64,000 nt of DNA. It comes from Eremophila alpestris peregrina. Taxonomy: Eukaryota > Chordata > Aves > Passeriformes > Alaudidae. Of the stretch, positions 24,401-36,290 are shown one piece after another. The translations under genes and the position numbers were made by a program. The stretch covers positions 4,047,324-4,111,323 of the forward strand of contig WMCF01000029.1 in assembly GCA_009792885.1 (NCBI GenBank), in the 5' to 3' direction. The notes under the pieces were generated by a model. The model did no database searches and was not told the DNA's origin. It worked only from the letters and a program-made list of their open reading frames with translations. Every line of letters starts with the position of its first letter. Position 1 is the first letter of the stretch.

Positions 24401-24888
24401 ACTTTTGCAATACAGAAAAAAAAAAGGAAGTTCAGAGACAAAAATACAAAGATGGAGGAGAAGGCTCACTGTTCTGTCCTCAGCAAGGACAGAGCAGGCT
24501 CAGGGTAAACTTTGCCTGCAAGCTTTTCATTGAATCTCTCACCAGGCACATCTGAGTTTTCTCTGTTGAAAGCGTTTCCCTGTTGCCATGCATCACTTTG
24601 GTTTTCTTATAATTTTCAGCTTTAAAGCCTAAGAATCCTTTTGGATAGTCTCAGTTCCAAGAAACAGTTGGGTAGGACCACCTCCATGCTTTGCCCATGC
24701 TGGGTCCTGTCAGAACTGGCAAGGTTTGTTCTGAACTCTGAGCAAAGCTGAGATGAACTGAGGGAGACTGACCAAGGTCCCGTGGCTGTGCTTTGGCTCA
24801 CTCCAAAGCACTCTCATTTTGAACACCACAGCTCTCATACCCTGCCACTAATGGAAATTTGACTAACACTGTGTTGCTTCAACCCTTT

Positions 24889-24955
24889 TGAGGCCTAATC
24901 CAGTGCCCACTGAGATGAGATAATGCCCACTGATTTCAATGGGCTGTGAATTATA
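24889..24955. repeat. Ancient palindromic amniote repeat relic
   Basis: GGCCTAATCCAGTGCCCACTG and the later CCCACTGATTTCAATGGGCT with a GAATTAT end match, as I remember it, a very old reptile/bird repeat with a GCCTGATCCAAAGCCCATTG arm and its mirror. The two CCCACTG-containing arms are still visible. Non-coding. Confidence 0.45.
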
Positions 24956-25502
24956 TCTTTTATTTCTGACTTAAGAACTCCTTTAATGTTCTTCCCTTTC
25001 TTTATCACAAGGTTTCATTCTGCATTCCCCTTCCCCCTCCAAATCACAAATTCTGCAGCCAATGCACATCCCTCAGCTGGATTCCTGTTCTGGGCAGCAG
25101 CACCCACAGCAGCCACTCTGGAGCCCACCCAGCCACTCTTCATTATTCCTCCTGCAATATCTCTTTCACTAACAAGAACTGGCATTTCACATTTCAGTTG
25201 TAACATACCTAACCAGCTACTTATTACACATACAGAACTGCAAATGTGGCAACCTCTGACTCCTGCTCCACAGTGTGGGCTTTCCTGACAATAAGACATT
25301 TTGTTATTCTTTCCAAACATGAGTGTGCTGAACCTATTCCACATCCTCTTGAGCATGCTAATTCCAAGTGGGTTTTATTAATATGCAGAAGTGAAATCTC
25401 AGGAAACATCAGCAGATGACATGATCAGTAATGTGTGATCAATGCTTCACCTTATGCCCTGAATTTGATCAAGTACTATATAGCTCAACAAAAAAAGCAG
25501 TT

Positions 25503-25506
<4 letters not shown>

Positions 25507-25539
<33 letters not shown>

Positions 25540-25561
25540 ATTAAAAAAAAAAAAAAAAAAA
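25507..25561 (+). repeat. Interrupted A-tract (31 A, TTATT, 19 A)
   Basis: The longest homopolymer tract of the window, split by TTATT. I see no LINE or processed-transcript body on its 5' side, so it may be a free A-tract or an assembly-sensitive tail. Confidence 0.9.
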
Positions 25562-26702
25562 GGCAGCTCAATAGTACATGTAACAATACTGTACTGATTG
25601 TCTGTTCCAGGGCATGTTTGGTAGTTCTGATGTTCTGCATTCCAAAATCCACGTTTCCTCAATTACCAGGTTTCTGGGAATGCATGCCCAGATCCAGCAA
25701 AAAATACAACTACACGCTCCGACTTCTGTTGTAGTAATAAAATATGTACAGAATAAAAAGACTGAAGAAGACATCTCAAAGGCACAAAAATGGACCTTAA
25801 AGGCAACGCAATGTGACTCATGCTCAAAGTCAGCCCAGCTCTGTGCCCATCCTGAGTCCTGCTCAGCCTGCCAGGGCTGAACCAGTGGGTGCTCCCTGGA
25901 CCTGCATAAGGATGACCGGGATGGAGACCTCTCACATTCCCTTACAGTTTCCCCACTGGTGTTTATCAGTAGCAGAATCACTGGAAGTTCTTCCCAGGTG
26001 GGAATAGCCTGGGCTAATGTGGCCATTTCCTAGAAAGAAGTCTGGCTGCCAGCACAGGCAGTGCTGAGGGGCAGAGAGCAGAACTCCTACAGGCCCAAAC
26101 GCTCCAGCCACAGAAATGGGCTGGGGAAGAGCAAGAATTCTAGCAAGCCATGCTCTTGCCTTTAGCCAAATACAGCTTTTTAGGGACAGGTCTGTGTGGC
26201 CTCACAATGGGAGGTTTGTCTCCCTGGGTATATTTTCTGATCCCCAGAGTTACTCCACAGTAAAACCTGAAGTTTGGCTCCATTTCAACCCAAACCAAAG
26301 ACCTTGCCAAGTTTCCAGGTCCACCCAAACCAATAAATTAACTCAGGTTCACCTGAAACTTCTTTTTTTTTCTTTTTGTGGGGTGTGGGCTGTGTGGCAA
26401 TGTTTGTTTTTTCCTCTTTTCTCTTTAAACGTAGTCACTGTACTACTGCAGGTGTTACAGTCCCCAGTTGCAATGAGCTTAATCACTTCAAGTCACTCTA
26501 CTGGCCTGAGCTGCCAAAGCAAACCCTTGCTGAAAACCCCTCTTGTCTTGCAGCAGCTAGCAGTATGCACTGGCAAAATCCCAGAGCCCCTAAAGCCCAT
26601 GATACTGTAAAAACCCAAAAATGTTAGCAAAGCTGCACAGACAAAAGAAAAATATTTTTTAAAAGGGATGTGGGACCCCAAGTGGATTCAATGTCATTTG
26701 GA

Positions 26703-26726
26703 AAAAAGAAAAGAAAAGAAAAGAAA
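26703..26726 (+). repeat. AAAAG microsatellite
   Basis: About four to five AAAAG units. Confidence 0.85.
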
Positions 26727-27940
26727 TCTCTACTTCTATTTTTCAAATATAATAAAAAGAACCAGGATTGTTACAAGACTCACCCTCCAGAGCTGAGCAC
26801 CTGGGGCTCTGTAACACCCCCGGGGAGTCACCCAGACCTCAGTGTGTGTCTGCACTCCCCTCAGCAGAGCATGAGAGCAGACACTGCCATGTTTCCTTGC
26901 TTCCTGCCTCCAGATTGATGGTAGCCTCTTTCTGCTGCTTTTCAAGGGCCATCATTTGAGTGCACTGCATGAATTTCAGCCAGTAAACTGCATTATGTGT
27001 TTGGACACAGCCACACTCAGGTTCTGTCTGCTACATTCTTTTAAATCCACACACTGTATTTAAGCAATGAGCTACACCAGGCAGTGGTGAGTGAGTGATT
27101 ACTGTACTCTTTACGTGCCATTATGCCATGGGAATTTGGAACCCAGAGCACTCTGCCACCTGAAAAGTGCAGTAATCCTGTAGAAATGCACAGAGTGGGG
27201 AATTTTCTTCTAAAACAGAATTTATGGTCATAAATTAAAAAAGCAGAGAACATCTGATATGGGTAGACTGTCACTGTCAGTCAGCCAGAATTGCTACTCT
27301 CATACTTCTCACAACATAAGTAAGTCCAAATAATTATGAGATTATTGTGCAAAGTTTGTCAGTGGAGCTCAAACCACTTTATTAATAAAGCAGCCACACA
27401 GTGTAGCATTTGACAGAAAGATCATTTGACTACCCTGAAGGTGTAGAAAATATTCCATAGTGGTGGTAGGGGCTGGGGGAAGACTCTCCATGCTTCTGCA
27501 CTAAGTCACTGACCACCAGAAACAGATAGTTAAGCTCCTGTCCTTCTCCTTTGCCCATTACAGTCCTCTAAGAACAATAGATATGCAAAGACATCAGGAG
27601 TTTCCAGCCAGGATCCAGCCTGGCTTGACATCAAACGTGACAGAGTGCCTGCTGCTGTCACAGAACCCCTGGCCTCTCTCAGCATGCAACACAGGCCCCT
27701 TGGCAGGCAGCTGCTTGCAACAGCTTTGGTGGTCTTCTGCATCACATACAGCAAATTAAACAATACAGTTCTTCCCATTCTGTCTTTAAATTCAAAAGCT
27801 AATTCCTTGTACAACCTATTTTATCAGTGGTCAAAATAATAAGCATTTATTTTCCAGTGTTGGCCAGGACTCGGTGAATCAGGCTAGCACTGTCTGAATC
27901 ACACTGTGTACACTTCAATATCTTTCATTATCTCAAGTAC

Positions 27941-28110
27941 CTTCTAATCAATAGAATTCAGAGAAATAATAACTAACTTAGCTGATTATCTAAATGCTTG
28001 TATTTGCAGCTGTTACTGCCAACAGTCCAATTCCAGTGTGAGAACTAGATGCATTTGAAAATTTGCATTTGATATCTAATTGGAAGTGCAGCCCCTGCCT
28101 ACAGGTGTGC
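27941..28110. promoter_or_regulatory. Weak candidate conserved non-coding element
   Basis: Non-repetitive AT-balanced sequence around TTAGCTGATTATCTAAATGC and TGATATCTAATTGG, with no open frame. Weak, based only on texture. Confidence 0.18.
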
Positions 28111-28464
28111 TATGAATCCAGGAGGTGCTTGTGAAAACAGAGCCTAAGGTCTGTCTGATTTAGAGATGTGTCCAAAAGATGCTCTTGCTTTTTTTGGCAG
28201 CTCAGGGCAGAGGGAGTCTGTTTAATTTAATGGAGTACTTTGACAATCCTGCTACACAACAGAGAGGAGAATTTACCCCAGTAAACAGTTTTCAAAGCTG
28301 AGAGGCATGGTTTGTCATTTTAACATCACATCTTTCACCTTGTCCTTACTGAAAGTCAAAGATGCAGAATCTCTAATGCTAAGCTACCACTCTGTTTCTG
28401 AGCTCAGGTTTAGCTCCTGCCAATACGTGTAGGTTAAACAGATGCTGATTTTCCTAAGTCCAAA

Positions 28465-28710
28465 TTAGTGCAGACAGTAATACAAGCACCGTGTCCTCAT
28501 TCCCTTTTCCCCCCAAGATTACTAATAAAGAGTGTATTGCTTGGCTACTGATTGTACCACGTGCTCTAATTACTTGTTTCAATGATGGCAAACACATTAA
28601 ACAAGTATTAAACAGCATTTAAATCAGTGCTCTTTGAAGAGGGAAAGACAAGCAATGGAGGCATTTATTAATCACTAAATTAGTATACAAATTAGCATGA
28701 CTTTTGAGAA
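28465..28710. promoter_or_regulatory. Candidate conserved non-coding element
   Basis: Unique sequence with TACTAATAAAG, a CCACGTG E-box at about 28558-28564, CTAATTACTTG and CATTTATTAATCAC motifs, no simple repeat and no coding frame. Enhancer-like in texture; conservation is not tested. Confidence 0.3.
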
Positions 28711-29179
28711 TTTTCATTTTGCAAAAATGTCCTCATGGGTTGAAATAAAACCTCAGAACAGCTTTTAGAGCATTGAGCTCTAAGCAGGTCTGTTTACATC
28801 GCCTAGAGCCCAGGGGACTTTTAAGGGGAAAGCTAATGTGAGAAGCATTGACTGTAATGACCCAAGAAAAACATAGATCTTCCTGCCCCGTGGGCTGACA
28901 CATTACTACACATAAAAGCATCCAATGTAAACTGGTTTGCGTTTTTTCAAATGCCACCGTGAAATACACTGGTGCCATAGAGCATGCCTACATCCAACAT
29001 ATAAATGTCACAGGATTCCAGCCCTGTCCCACAAGCACAGGGTTTGCATGGCCTGACGTGGGAGCAGTGCCAGCACTGCTGATGCTGCTGCAGGAACCAG
29101 CAGCCAAGGGCCCAGGCCCTTTCCCTCTGAGACAGCTCCCTCACAGAGCAACACAGGCAGCTCCTTTATCTCAGCCTGC

Positions 29180-29350
29180 TAATAGAGACGATAACCTGCG
29201 GCTCGCCCCTGACAATGTACCGCTGGGAATTGCGGTGAAATCAAATGCCTTGCGTTTGCCCAGGGCCCACGGATGATCACTGCCACCGCTGTGCCCCAGG
29301 ACACAGGGACGGCTCACACAGGCAGCTCCCCGGGACCGCCGGACAAGGGG
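29180..29350. promoter_or_regulatory. Small CpG cluster
   Basis: About twelve CpG dinucleotides fall within 170 bases, in a region where CpG is otherwise rare. It is too short for a formal CpG island. The ORFs through it (28959-29276 on the + strand, 29171-29374 on the - strand) do not look coding. It could be a germline-unmethylated regulatory site, a lncRNA promoter, or a young GC-rich remnant. It abuts the candidate element at 29470-29990. Confidence 0.35.
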
Positions 29351-29469
29351 GGCTAACAGGGTCCTGCCACCCACATTCCCATGTGGATGAGGAGTATGGC
29401 CCCAAGGATTTTATATCACATTTAATGCTCTATCCAAATCAAAGAATGAGTGATTTGTAACCCTCTGAG

Positions 29470-29990
29470 ACCTGCCACCTTTGCTCTAAAAAGCATCAGC
29501 TTCGGGAGAATGCAACATCTACAATAACAGCGTTGTAATCTCGTTACCAAATCCTGACACAGCAGAGCTCGCACACAATAGGCTGGGTTAGAAACGTGGC
29601 AGCCTGCCTGCTAATTAGTAAACAGTGTCAGTCATTTGTCAATTAACGGGTTTTATTTTCTTGTGGGAAGGAAATTTCTAGAATACCGTGAAGCACACAC
29701 ACTCCCTCCATTGTTCTCAGCTGATAGAGGTAGATTTGGATGATTGCTTTTTTCCTGTTGCCTCTTAACATTGCAAATCAAACGCAATCAGAATAATGAG
29801 GTGTCAGTGGTTGAAACCATAGCTGGTACTACATATTGTCAAAGATTGTTCACACTAATCAACTAATAATGACATTGCTTCTTCCACCACGCTAAATAAA
29901 ATTCCCCTGGTTTTGCAACACAATTATTACTAATAACCATAGAAACCTTCGTGTGTTTAAGGAGACTGTTTCAGAGATTATCTGGAGACT
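29470..29990. promoter_or_regulatory. Candidate conserved non-coding element cluster
   Basis: Some 500 bases with CTAATTAGTAAACA at 29611-29624, CAATTAACGGG near 29640, TCAACTAATAATGACATTG, and ACACAATTATTACTAATAACC. No simple repeats, transposon or coding frame. This is the longest enhancer-like block in the window. The call rests on texture and motif density alone. Confidence 0.35.
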
Positions 29991-30664
29991 TATTTTAAAA
30001 TGAACAGGGAAGGCAGATCTTCCAGGTGGAGCTTATTCTTTAGTAATTAAGTAGATCTAGTTCCTGTGGGTGTAGAGCATTTTCCAGTAGGATGAAGTAT
30101 TTTTTCTGCTAATGATGCACATGAATTTAAAAAGTAGTTATTATGCTGATGAAGAATGTATTAAATATTTAAACATTTTAATAAATACATTACAGTAATA
30201 GCCAATCTTTAGTCTCAGAAAGAAAACCTTAGGGAATGATACTCAATAAAAACATTTTTTAAAAAATATTTACTATTAAAGAAGGGACAATGAATACATA
30301 TTTCTTTAAAAAAAATTGCATTGATTCCTCAAGAGATATCTCCTGGTCATCAAGGTCTTTAAAAGTTGTGGTGGCAGAAATGCTGGATATACTTTGTGTT
30401 CTCCAAGTTAGTAACTAAGTAACTTTGAAGGCTTAAGACATTATTTGCTTATTGAGCTAAATTTCATCCAGATGCAGCAACATTTTTAAAGAGAGATGAT
30501 AAGTAAGAAGACATAATTGTTGCAACACAACCATTGGATGACTTCTTTTTGAAAAAATGAATCAGAAAGGAAAAAGAAAACAGAGCAAGATCTAAAAGAG
30601 CAAGTTGAGGTCTCAGGGTTAAATAAAGACAACCAGCATAGGAAAAGGGGGAAATTCAACTCTT

Positions 30665-30698
30665 AATCCCAGCCAAAAAAAAAAAAAAAAAATCCCAG
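30665..30698 (+). repeat. A-run of 18 flanked by an 8-base direct repeat
   Basis: AATCCCAG precedes CC plus the A-run, and AATCCCAG follows it, with the last two A of the run counted in the second copy. The arrangement equals an insertion of little more than a poly(A) tail between target duplications. Confidence 0.6.
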
Positions 30699-33600
30699 TG
30701 ATGTGACTGGCAGTTTTACTCCTGAGTTTATAAATGCAGGATACCTAGGGGCACAATTTTATCACCTTGCCAAGTATATTAGAGCCACTGTTACCATCAG
30801 ATTTCTTCAAAAAGACTGAGAACAATCAAGAACAGCGCATGTATCCCAGCAGCACCTGACTCATTACACTAAAACTGCATCATGAAGAAGACAGATTTGA
30901 GATGGGACTGATGAACACTTCAATAAAAATAAGAGCCACACTAAAACACTGGCACAGATTCTTCAATCCAGAGATATTTGAGAGGTCCCTTACAGCAACA
31001 GAGAGCATCATAATTCTCCAAGTTGCTTTCAAAATTCAACCCAAAATGCAATTTATTTTTTCATAAAAGTCCCCAAAAAACCCCCAACCAAATTAATGTA
31101 TTTTATGTAACTACGTTTCTTTCCTGATACAGATGAGGGGAAACTCAGATTGCATATTCAGATTGCATTACATAGCAACCTGGGCATTTGTGGAGAAAAA
31201 CTCATAAGCACCTGATTAAGTCTCTTTCTTTTTGGCAAAACAAATAAAATTATGCTTAACTTGAAATATTTTACTGAATACTGTATTTTGCTGAATCAGA
31301 GTTTTCCCAAATGCAAACTTTTTAACAGCATCAACTGCGGGCCTCCAGACTGCATGCTTATCTGAACTGAAACCCAACTGAAAGTTTTCCAAGTTTTGCC
31401 CATTTCCTAATGCTTTGTGAGTTGTGCCAGTGACTCCTGGGATCCAGATTTGGAATGCATTTTGAATATTTTAAATCACAAATTTCCCCTTAAAGAAAAC
31501 AGATGTATGCACATATTCACTTGAGTTCTTTATAATTTGAAACACTATCATTTTAAACCAATCTCATTAGATACAGATGAACAAGTTTGTTTTTATCCTG
31601 GCAAACTGCTGTTTCTATTATTCTTCTAAAAATCTTTTGCATAGCATTTTTTTTTTTTCTTGCAGTGAGTAATTACTCTTACTCTGCCATCTTGAGACAG
31701 ACCCAGAAAACAGGCCCATTACTGCATCTAAATGAACCTTTTAAATATAAGGCACTCACTGTAAACAATAGACTCCTGATGGCTGGCAGTCATTTACATG
31801 TTTTCTTTTAGATGTGACTACAGGTATCTAATTCCATTATCTTCAGTATTTCACAGAATTGCCTCCTTTTATTTTCTTTACTCACTGCCTCCATTACTGA
31901 ACTTGGGATGAATAATCTTCATTAAATGTAAGATGGCTTGAGGTGCTTTGTGCAGCATAAAAACAGGCCATTTTAATAGTAATTTATTCCCGCATCTGGA
32001 AGACTGCTTGGAAGCACTTTCAGATGCTGATGTATTCTCCTTGCCTTATCAGGAGTTGAGTAAAGCATTGGACAGAATCGATGATCACCACAGATGCACA
32101 GATGAATGCCCACAGCAAACTAAGCCTTCAAATTATCAGCTTGCAGAGCACTTCTTGTTCATTTTCTTCAGTGCCTGTCTGCAGTTAACATCTGTTTCCA
32201 GTTATGGCACTACCAAAGGCTTCTCCTTTGACTGTTATTAACACACAGGCTCATGGTGCACTGGAGTGTACTTCTGTGCAATAGCTGGAAAGGGAAGTCT
32301 GACAGAGCTGTCACAAAAAAGCCAGTTTAAGTTGCATCTGCCTATTTACCCGGTAGAATTTACCTTCTTACTGCTTCAGTCTGATGAACTGAAAGCACAG
32401 GCACTTTGGTAGAAAACTTTGAGAACAGGAACATCCCACAAAAAGAAAAAAAATATTATCCTGAGAAAAATATCCCCTTGCTAATTTTGAAAGAATTCAT
32501 TGTAGAAATAAGAGTTTGGTTATTGAAACTGCTGATTCCCAAGGATATCAACAGTTTCCAAATGCCTAAAGGCTTCTAAAAACCTGTGTCCCAATACAGT
32601 CTTATCATCACTGGTCACAACTTGTCTTTCTCTTGATTTCCAACCACTCAGATCTGTTTTAAACTTTTTTATTATCCAGCTTCCTAAAATGCCTCCCATC
32701 ATGCTGGGATCTTAAACACTGGGGCAAGAGCCATCTCTTTTCATGTCCAACAGTGACTAATGCAACTAAGGATTTATCCCAACACAGACAGGATAACAAC
32801 AGTGCAGAAGAGAAAGCTTTACTCAGCACCCTGGAATCCTGTGCTGCACCACTGATCTGTTGGAAGGGAGTATGACAGAAGAGAAAATGGAGAAGGGAAA
32901 TTCTGTTCTCATGGGACATGTTCACAGCCACACAGCTGCCTGCTCCATTCCCAGAACAGCTACATGTGCCCTGTGGGATTCTGACTCCCTTTCTACCAGT
33001 TACAGCAGCATTTGGTATATTCCTCTTTACAACATACCTGCACAAGAGCAAAAATCTCAGAGATCCCCACTGACATGAAGAAAGCTGAGCAGATGAAGCC
33101 CATACCATTTTTTCCCCTGATCTTTTACCCTTTTTCTTAGATTGATTCAGTAAGTTGTCAGTGACACCAATAATGCAGGTTTATCAACCATAGCGGCTGA
33201 ATGGCTCTTCCTCGTCCTCTGGTTTCCAACATCATTGCAGTGCTTGAAAAAATGAATTCTAATGAGGTGTCACAATGACAGGACATTAATGGCAGCTTAC
33301 ACTGAGTTAGAAAGTGGAGAACCATTACAAACTGCATGCCCAAACATTTGGAATGAAACGAGTGAACCAAGAGTTTTATTTTCATTCCTGAGAGAACACA
33401 TAAGTTGGACAGCAGGTGACAGTGGTAAGGAAAGTAAAAATAAGTGTACCTATATGTCCATGGCTGCATTTTGATGAAAACACTGCACAGACTTGTATTT
33501 TTGTTACAAAACTGGCAGAAAGACCAAGGACAGAGACTAATTCTGGGCAGTAGTAGTAGAGTTAACAATGCACAAACAAGGCATCTGAGTGGAAGAAGAT

Positions 33601-35636
33601 GCTATTTCCACACAAGGGAATAAAGAGGATGAGAAGAATGGGAAGTGGAAATAGGGTGGCATTAAACAGAATCTGTGTAATTAAAAATGCTAATAGCCTC
33701 TTGGAGGCTGTTTCCAAAACAAGCTATTTCCTTTAGACAATCAAAACATCATCAAGTTAACTATGTGCAGAGCCTGATTTCTCCTTACTGCAGACAATGG
33801 ACTAGAACGCGCCTGCCTCGGGGTGGATGGCAGACAAGAAAAAGGAGTTTCTTGTTCCTCTCCAATTCTGCTATCAGAGTCAATTATGAAGAATTTAGAC
33901 TTTGACATCCTATCAAAAAATACATCCCCAGGTTCTTCCTTATTCAGTTTGATCCTGTGACAATTTTAACAAAGATCCAACTTTAACTTGCACAAATGAG
34001 TCTGTCACTATTGTGTACTGGGACCTGGTTCTGACCCCTCTTATACCTAAGTAAAATTGATGCCACATTTCACAGACTTAAGGTCAACATAAACTTTGGC
34101 TGCTGAGCAGATCAGCTTTTATTTCTTTTTTTTTTAAATCATCCCATTTTACATAGATTCTTTGTTGTTGTTGTTTTTTCCTCACGGTCATGGAGAGATG
34201 TACAAGTGAATTTTAATTTCAAGTATTCTTTCAGATCCACGGGTCTCTGCCATGAATATGACACTCTGTGCATGCAGGGGCTGCAGCTTCAGTAAGAACA
34301 CACGGTAGGATGGATCTTTCTATTAGATTAGACGTCGGTGAAAATGCCACATCAACAGCAGTGTAACCTCAAGGACCTGCTCCAAATGAGATGATGTGCT
34401 GAGAAGGTGGCAGCATCATCTCTAAATCATATTGCTTCACTTGAATGGATGGCAGTGGTGTCTGGAAGTAGAGACTGGAACTGGATGGTTTTGAACTTTA
34501 GCATTAAATCAAAGGACTTGATTTATTTCAGTGGTAGCTCTTAGGATCATTCTATTCAGTGAAGTGTTATGTGTGCTAGGAAAGGAAAAATTACAAAAAA
34601 TAATTCTGGCTGCTACACTAATGCTAAACAAACCTGCATCATGTTTTTGAAAGATTTGGGTAAGCTGATACAAGCACATCACACCCAACACAGTGAAGAT
34701 CTGTGTTCCAATGAAAACAGTAACTTTTCTATTTTGTCATCTAGGGAAAAAGGTGTAATAATTTTTACAATTTCATTCTTTTTCTTTCATTTGTATAACT
34801 CAGATCTTTGTCTCATTCTGCCCAAAGTTTTGCCCAGGCTACCACTTACAACTCCCTCAGACAGATAAGTAACTGCTTCCCTCAGAGAAGCCTGGCTGCG
34901 TTTTATTTCATCTTCAAGATGTTTCCTTCTCAAGCATTTTCCAGCTCTGTAGTTCTCAAGAGACACCAAATTAAAAATTCCCGGATTTTTTTCTCTCTCC
35001 CCAAAAATTGTATATTTTTGCTCCATTCTTTTTGCTGCCTCAAAAAACAGAAGGACAATATGTAGCCTCTAATACCTCACTGTTACAATCAAAGTAGGAT
35101 AATTGAACGAGCTTCTTTACATATCTGTTAACATAACACCAATATGGATGGTCTGGTTTAAATACAGTTTCCTCTAAAATGTGATTAAAGGAAGTGTCTG
35201 GACTGAAGAAAATAGTCTAATACATTTAACTGTGAAAAGCACCCATATACTTTAATGAATGAACTTTGAAAAGCAATCATTCATTTCATCAAAGCAGAAA
35301 ATAGTCCAACAAAAATAATGGCACTACAAGAACTTACAAGTCACTGAGTTCTATCAAACTATCAGAATATAAGCTGCCCTTTTAATTAAACTCATGAAAA
35401 CTTGCAGCCATTCACTATGAAATAAACAGTACCATTCCATTTCAGACCCTTCCATCACCAGGAATATTTAAACATCCTCACTCAGGTTGTTCTGTACATA
35501 TATCATTTAAACTGACTGAACTTTTGAACCACCAGGAAGGTTTTTATTGGGCAAACCGACCTTTGCCATACTTGCTCTCCTCCAGATTAATGTACATCCT
35601 TATAAAACATTCTGAGGGGAAAATAAAGGCTGGTGA

Positions 35637-35669
35637 CTTGTAGAAAAAAGGGTTCTTGTAGAAAAAGGG
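35637..35669 (+). repeat. Short direct duplication
   Basis: CTTGTAGAAAAAAGGG is repeated two bases later with one A fewer, a simple replication-slippage duplication. Confidence 0.8.
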
Positions 35670-36213
35670 AGAAACATTTTGCATAACATCGACATGAAAC
35701 AGATTTCTTTCAAAATTAGTTTCATGGGAAACCTGGCTTTTGTCCTGATTCAAAATTCAGCATTTTTGGAGATTCCCAGAGCCCTAATGCAGCCTAGAAA
35801 ATATGTTCTGTTTTCGTTTGAGTCAGTTCTCCTTAGGCAATTAGCAGTCATTATGGGGACTGTGAGGAATGTTGGGACCCCATTTGTGCAGAGCTGCTGC
35901 AGCAGGTTCTGTACGAACACAGGCCGTGAGGAAATGTCTTACCCCATCAACTTCGCAGAACACTCATCTGCAGCGTTTGTTGTGACTCTGAGGGCAGCAC
36001 TTCCCCTGGCAAATTTGCTTTCAGGAGGGGGTGATGTAGACAGTGCTGGTGTTACTCAGAGAGAGAAGCACAAGGCAGCCCTGGCTCTGGAGAGCACAAA
36101 CTAAAATAGGTAACGAGCTTACTCTGATAGAGCCATAATAAAACAATAAGCTCAGCAAATACAGGATAAAACTGCTAGTAAGAAAGCTTTTAATCTTTGT
36201 TTGATCTCGTTAG

Positions 36214-36290
36214 CTCTGATTCAAATTAGGAGCAATTTCATGGATGTCAATGGAGTTACTCAGGTAGAAATCTGGATTGAGAGCACTATC
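36214..36290. repeat. Possible ancient amniote repeat fragment
   Basis: CATGGATGTCAATGGAGTTACT followed by GGTAGAAATCTGGATT recalls an old bird/reptile repeat core with TTCAATGGAGTTACTC and a GAATCTGG end. Match is partial and from memory. Confidence 0.3.

Larger units (their letters stand above)
17761..24888. other. Non-coding stretch with minor simple repeats
   Basis: Contains a T-run at about 18227-18239, a TTTG array at 18574-18599 and an A-run of 16 at 21446-21461. No transposon or exon was recognised. A TATGCAGATGACACCCAG string at about 23686-23703 recalls a reverse transcriptase YADD motif but lacks surrounding LINE sequence. Confidence 0.45.
24956..27940. other. Non-coding stretch with a large A-tract
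   Basis: Apart from the A-tract at 25507-25561 and an AAAAG array at 26703-26726, this is unique sequence. The two longest ORFs (152 residues at 25568-26026 on the - strand and 164 residues at 26116-26610 on the + strand) have no domain resemblance and overlap frames on the other strand. Confidence 0.45.

Noticed and set aside
25568..26026. 152-residue ORF on the - strand
   Set aside because: No domain resemblance, and overlapped by open frames on the other strand; looks like chance.
26116..26610. 164-residue ORF on the + strand
   Set aside because: Runs through T-rich low-complexity sequence, has no conserved motif, and is in unremarkable unique DNA.
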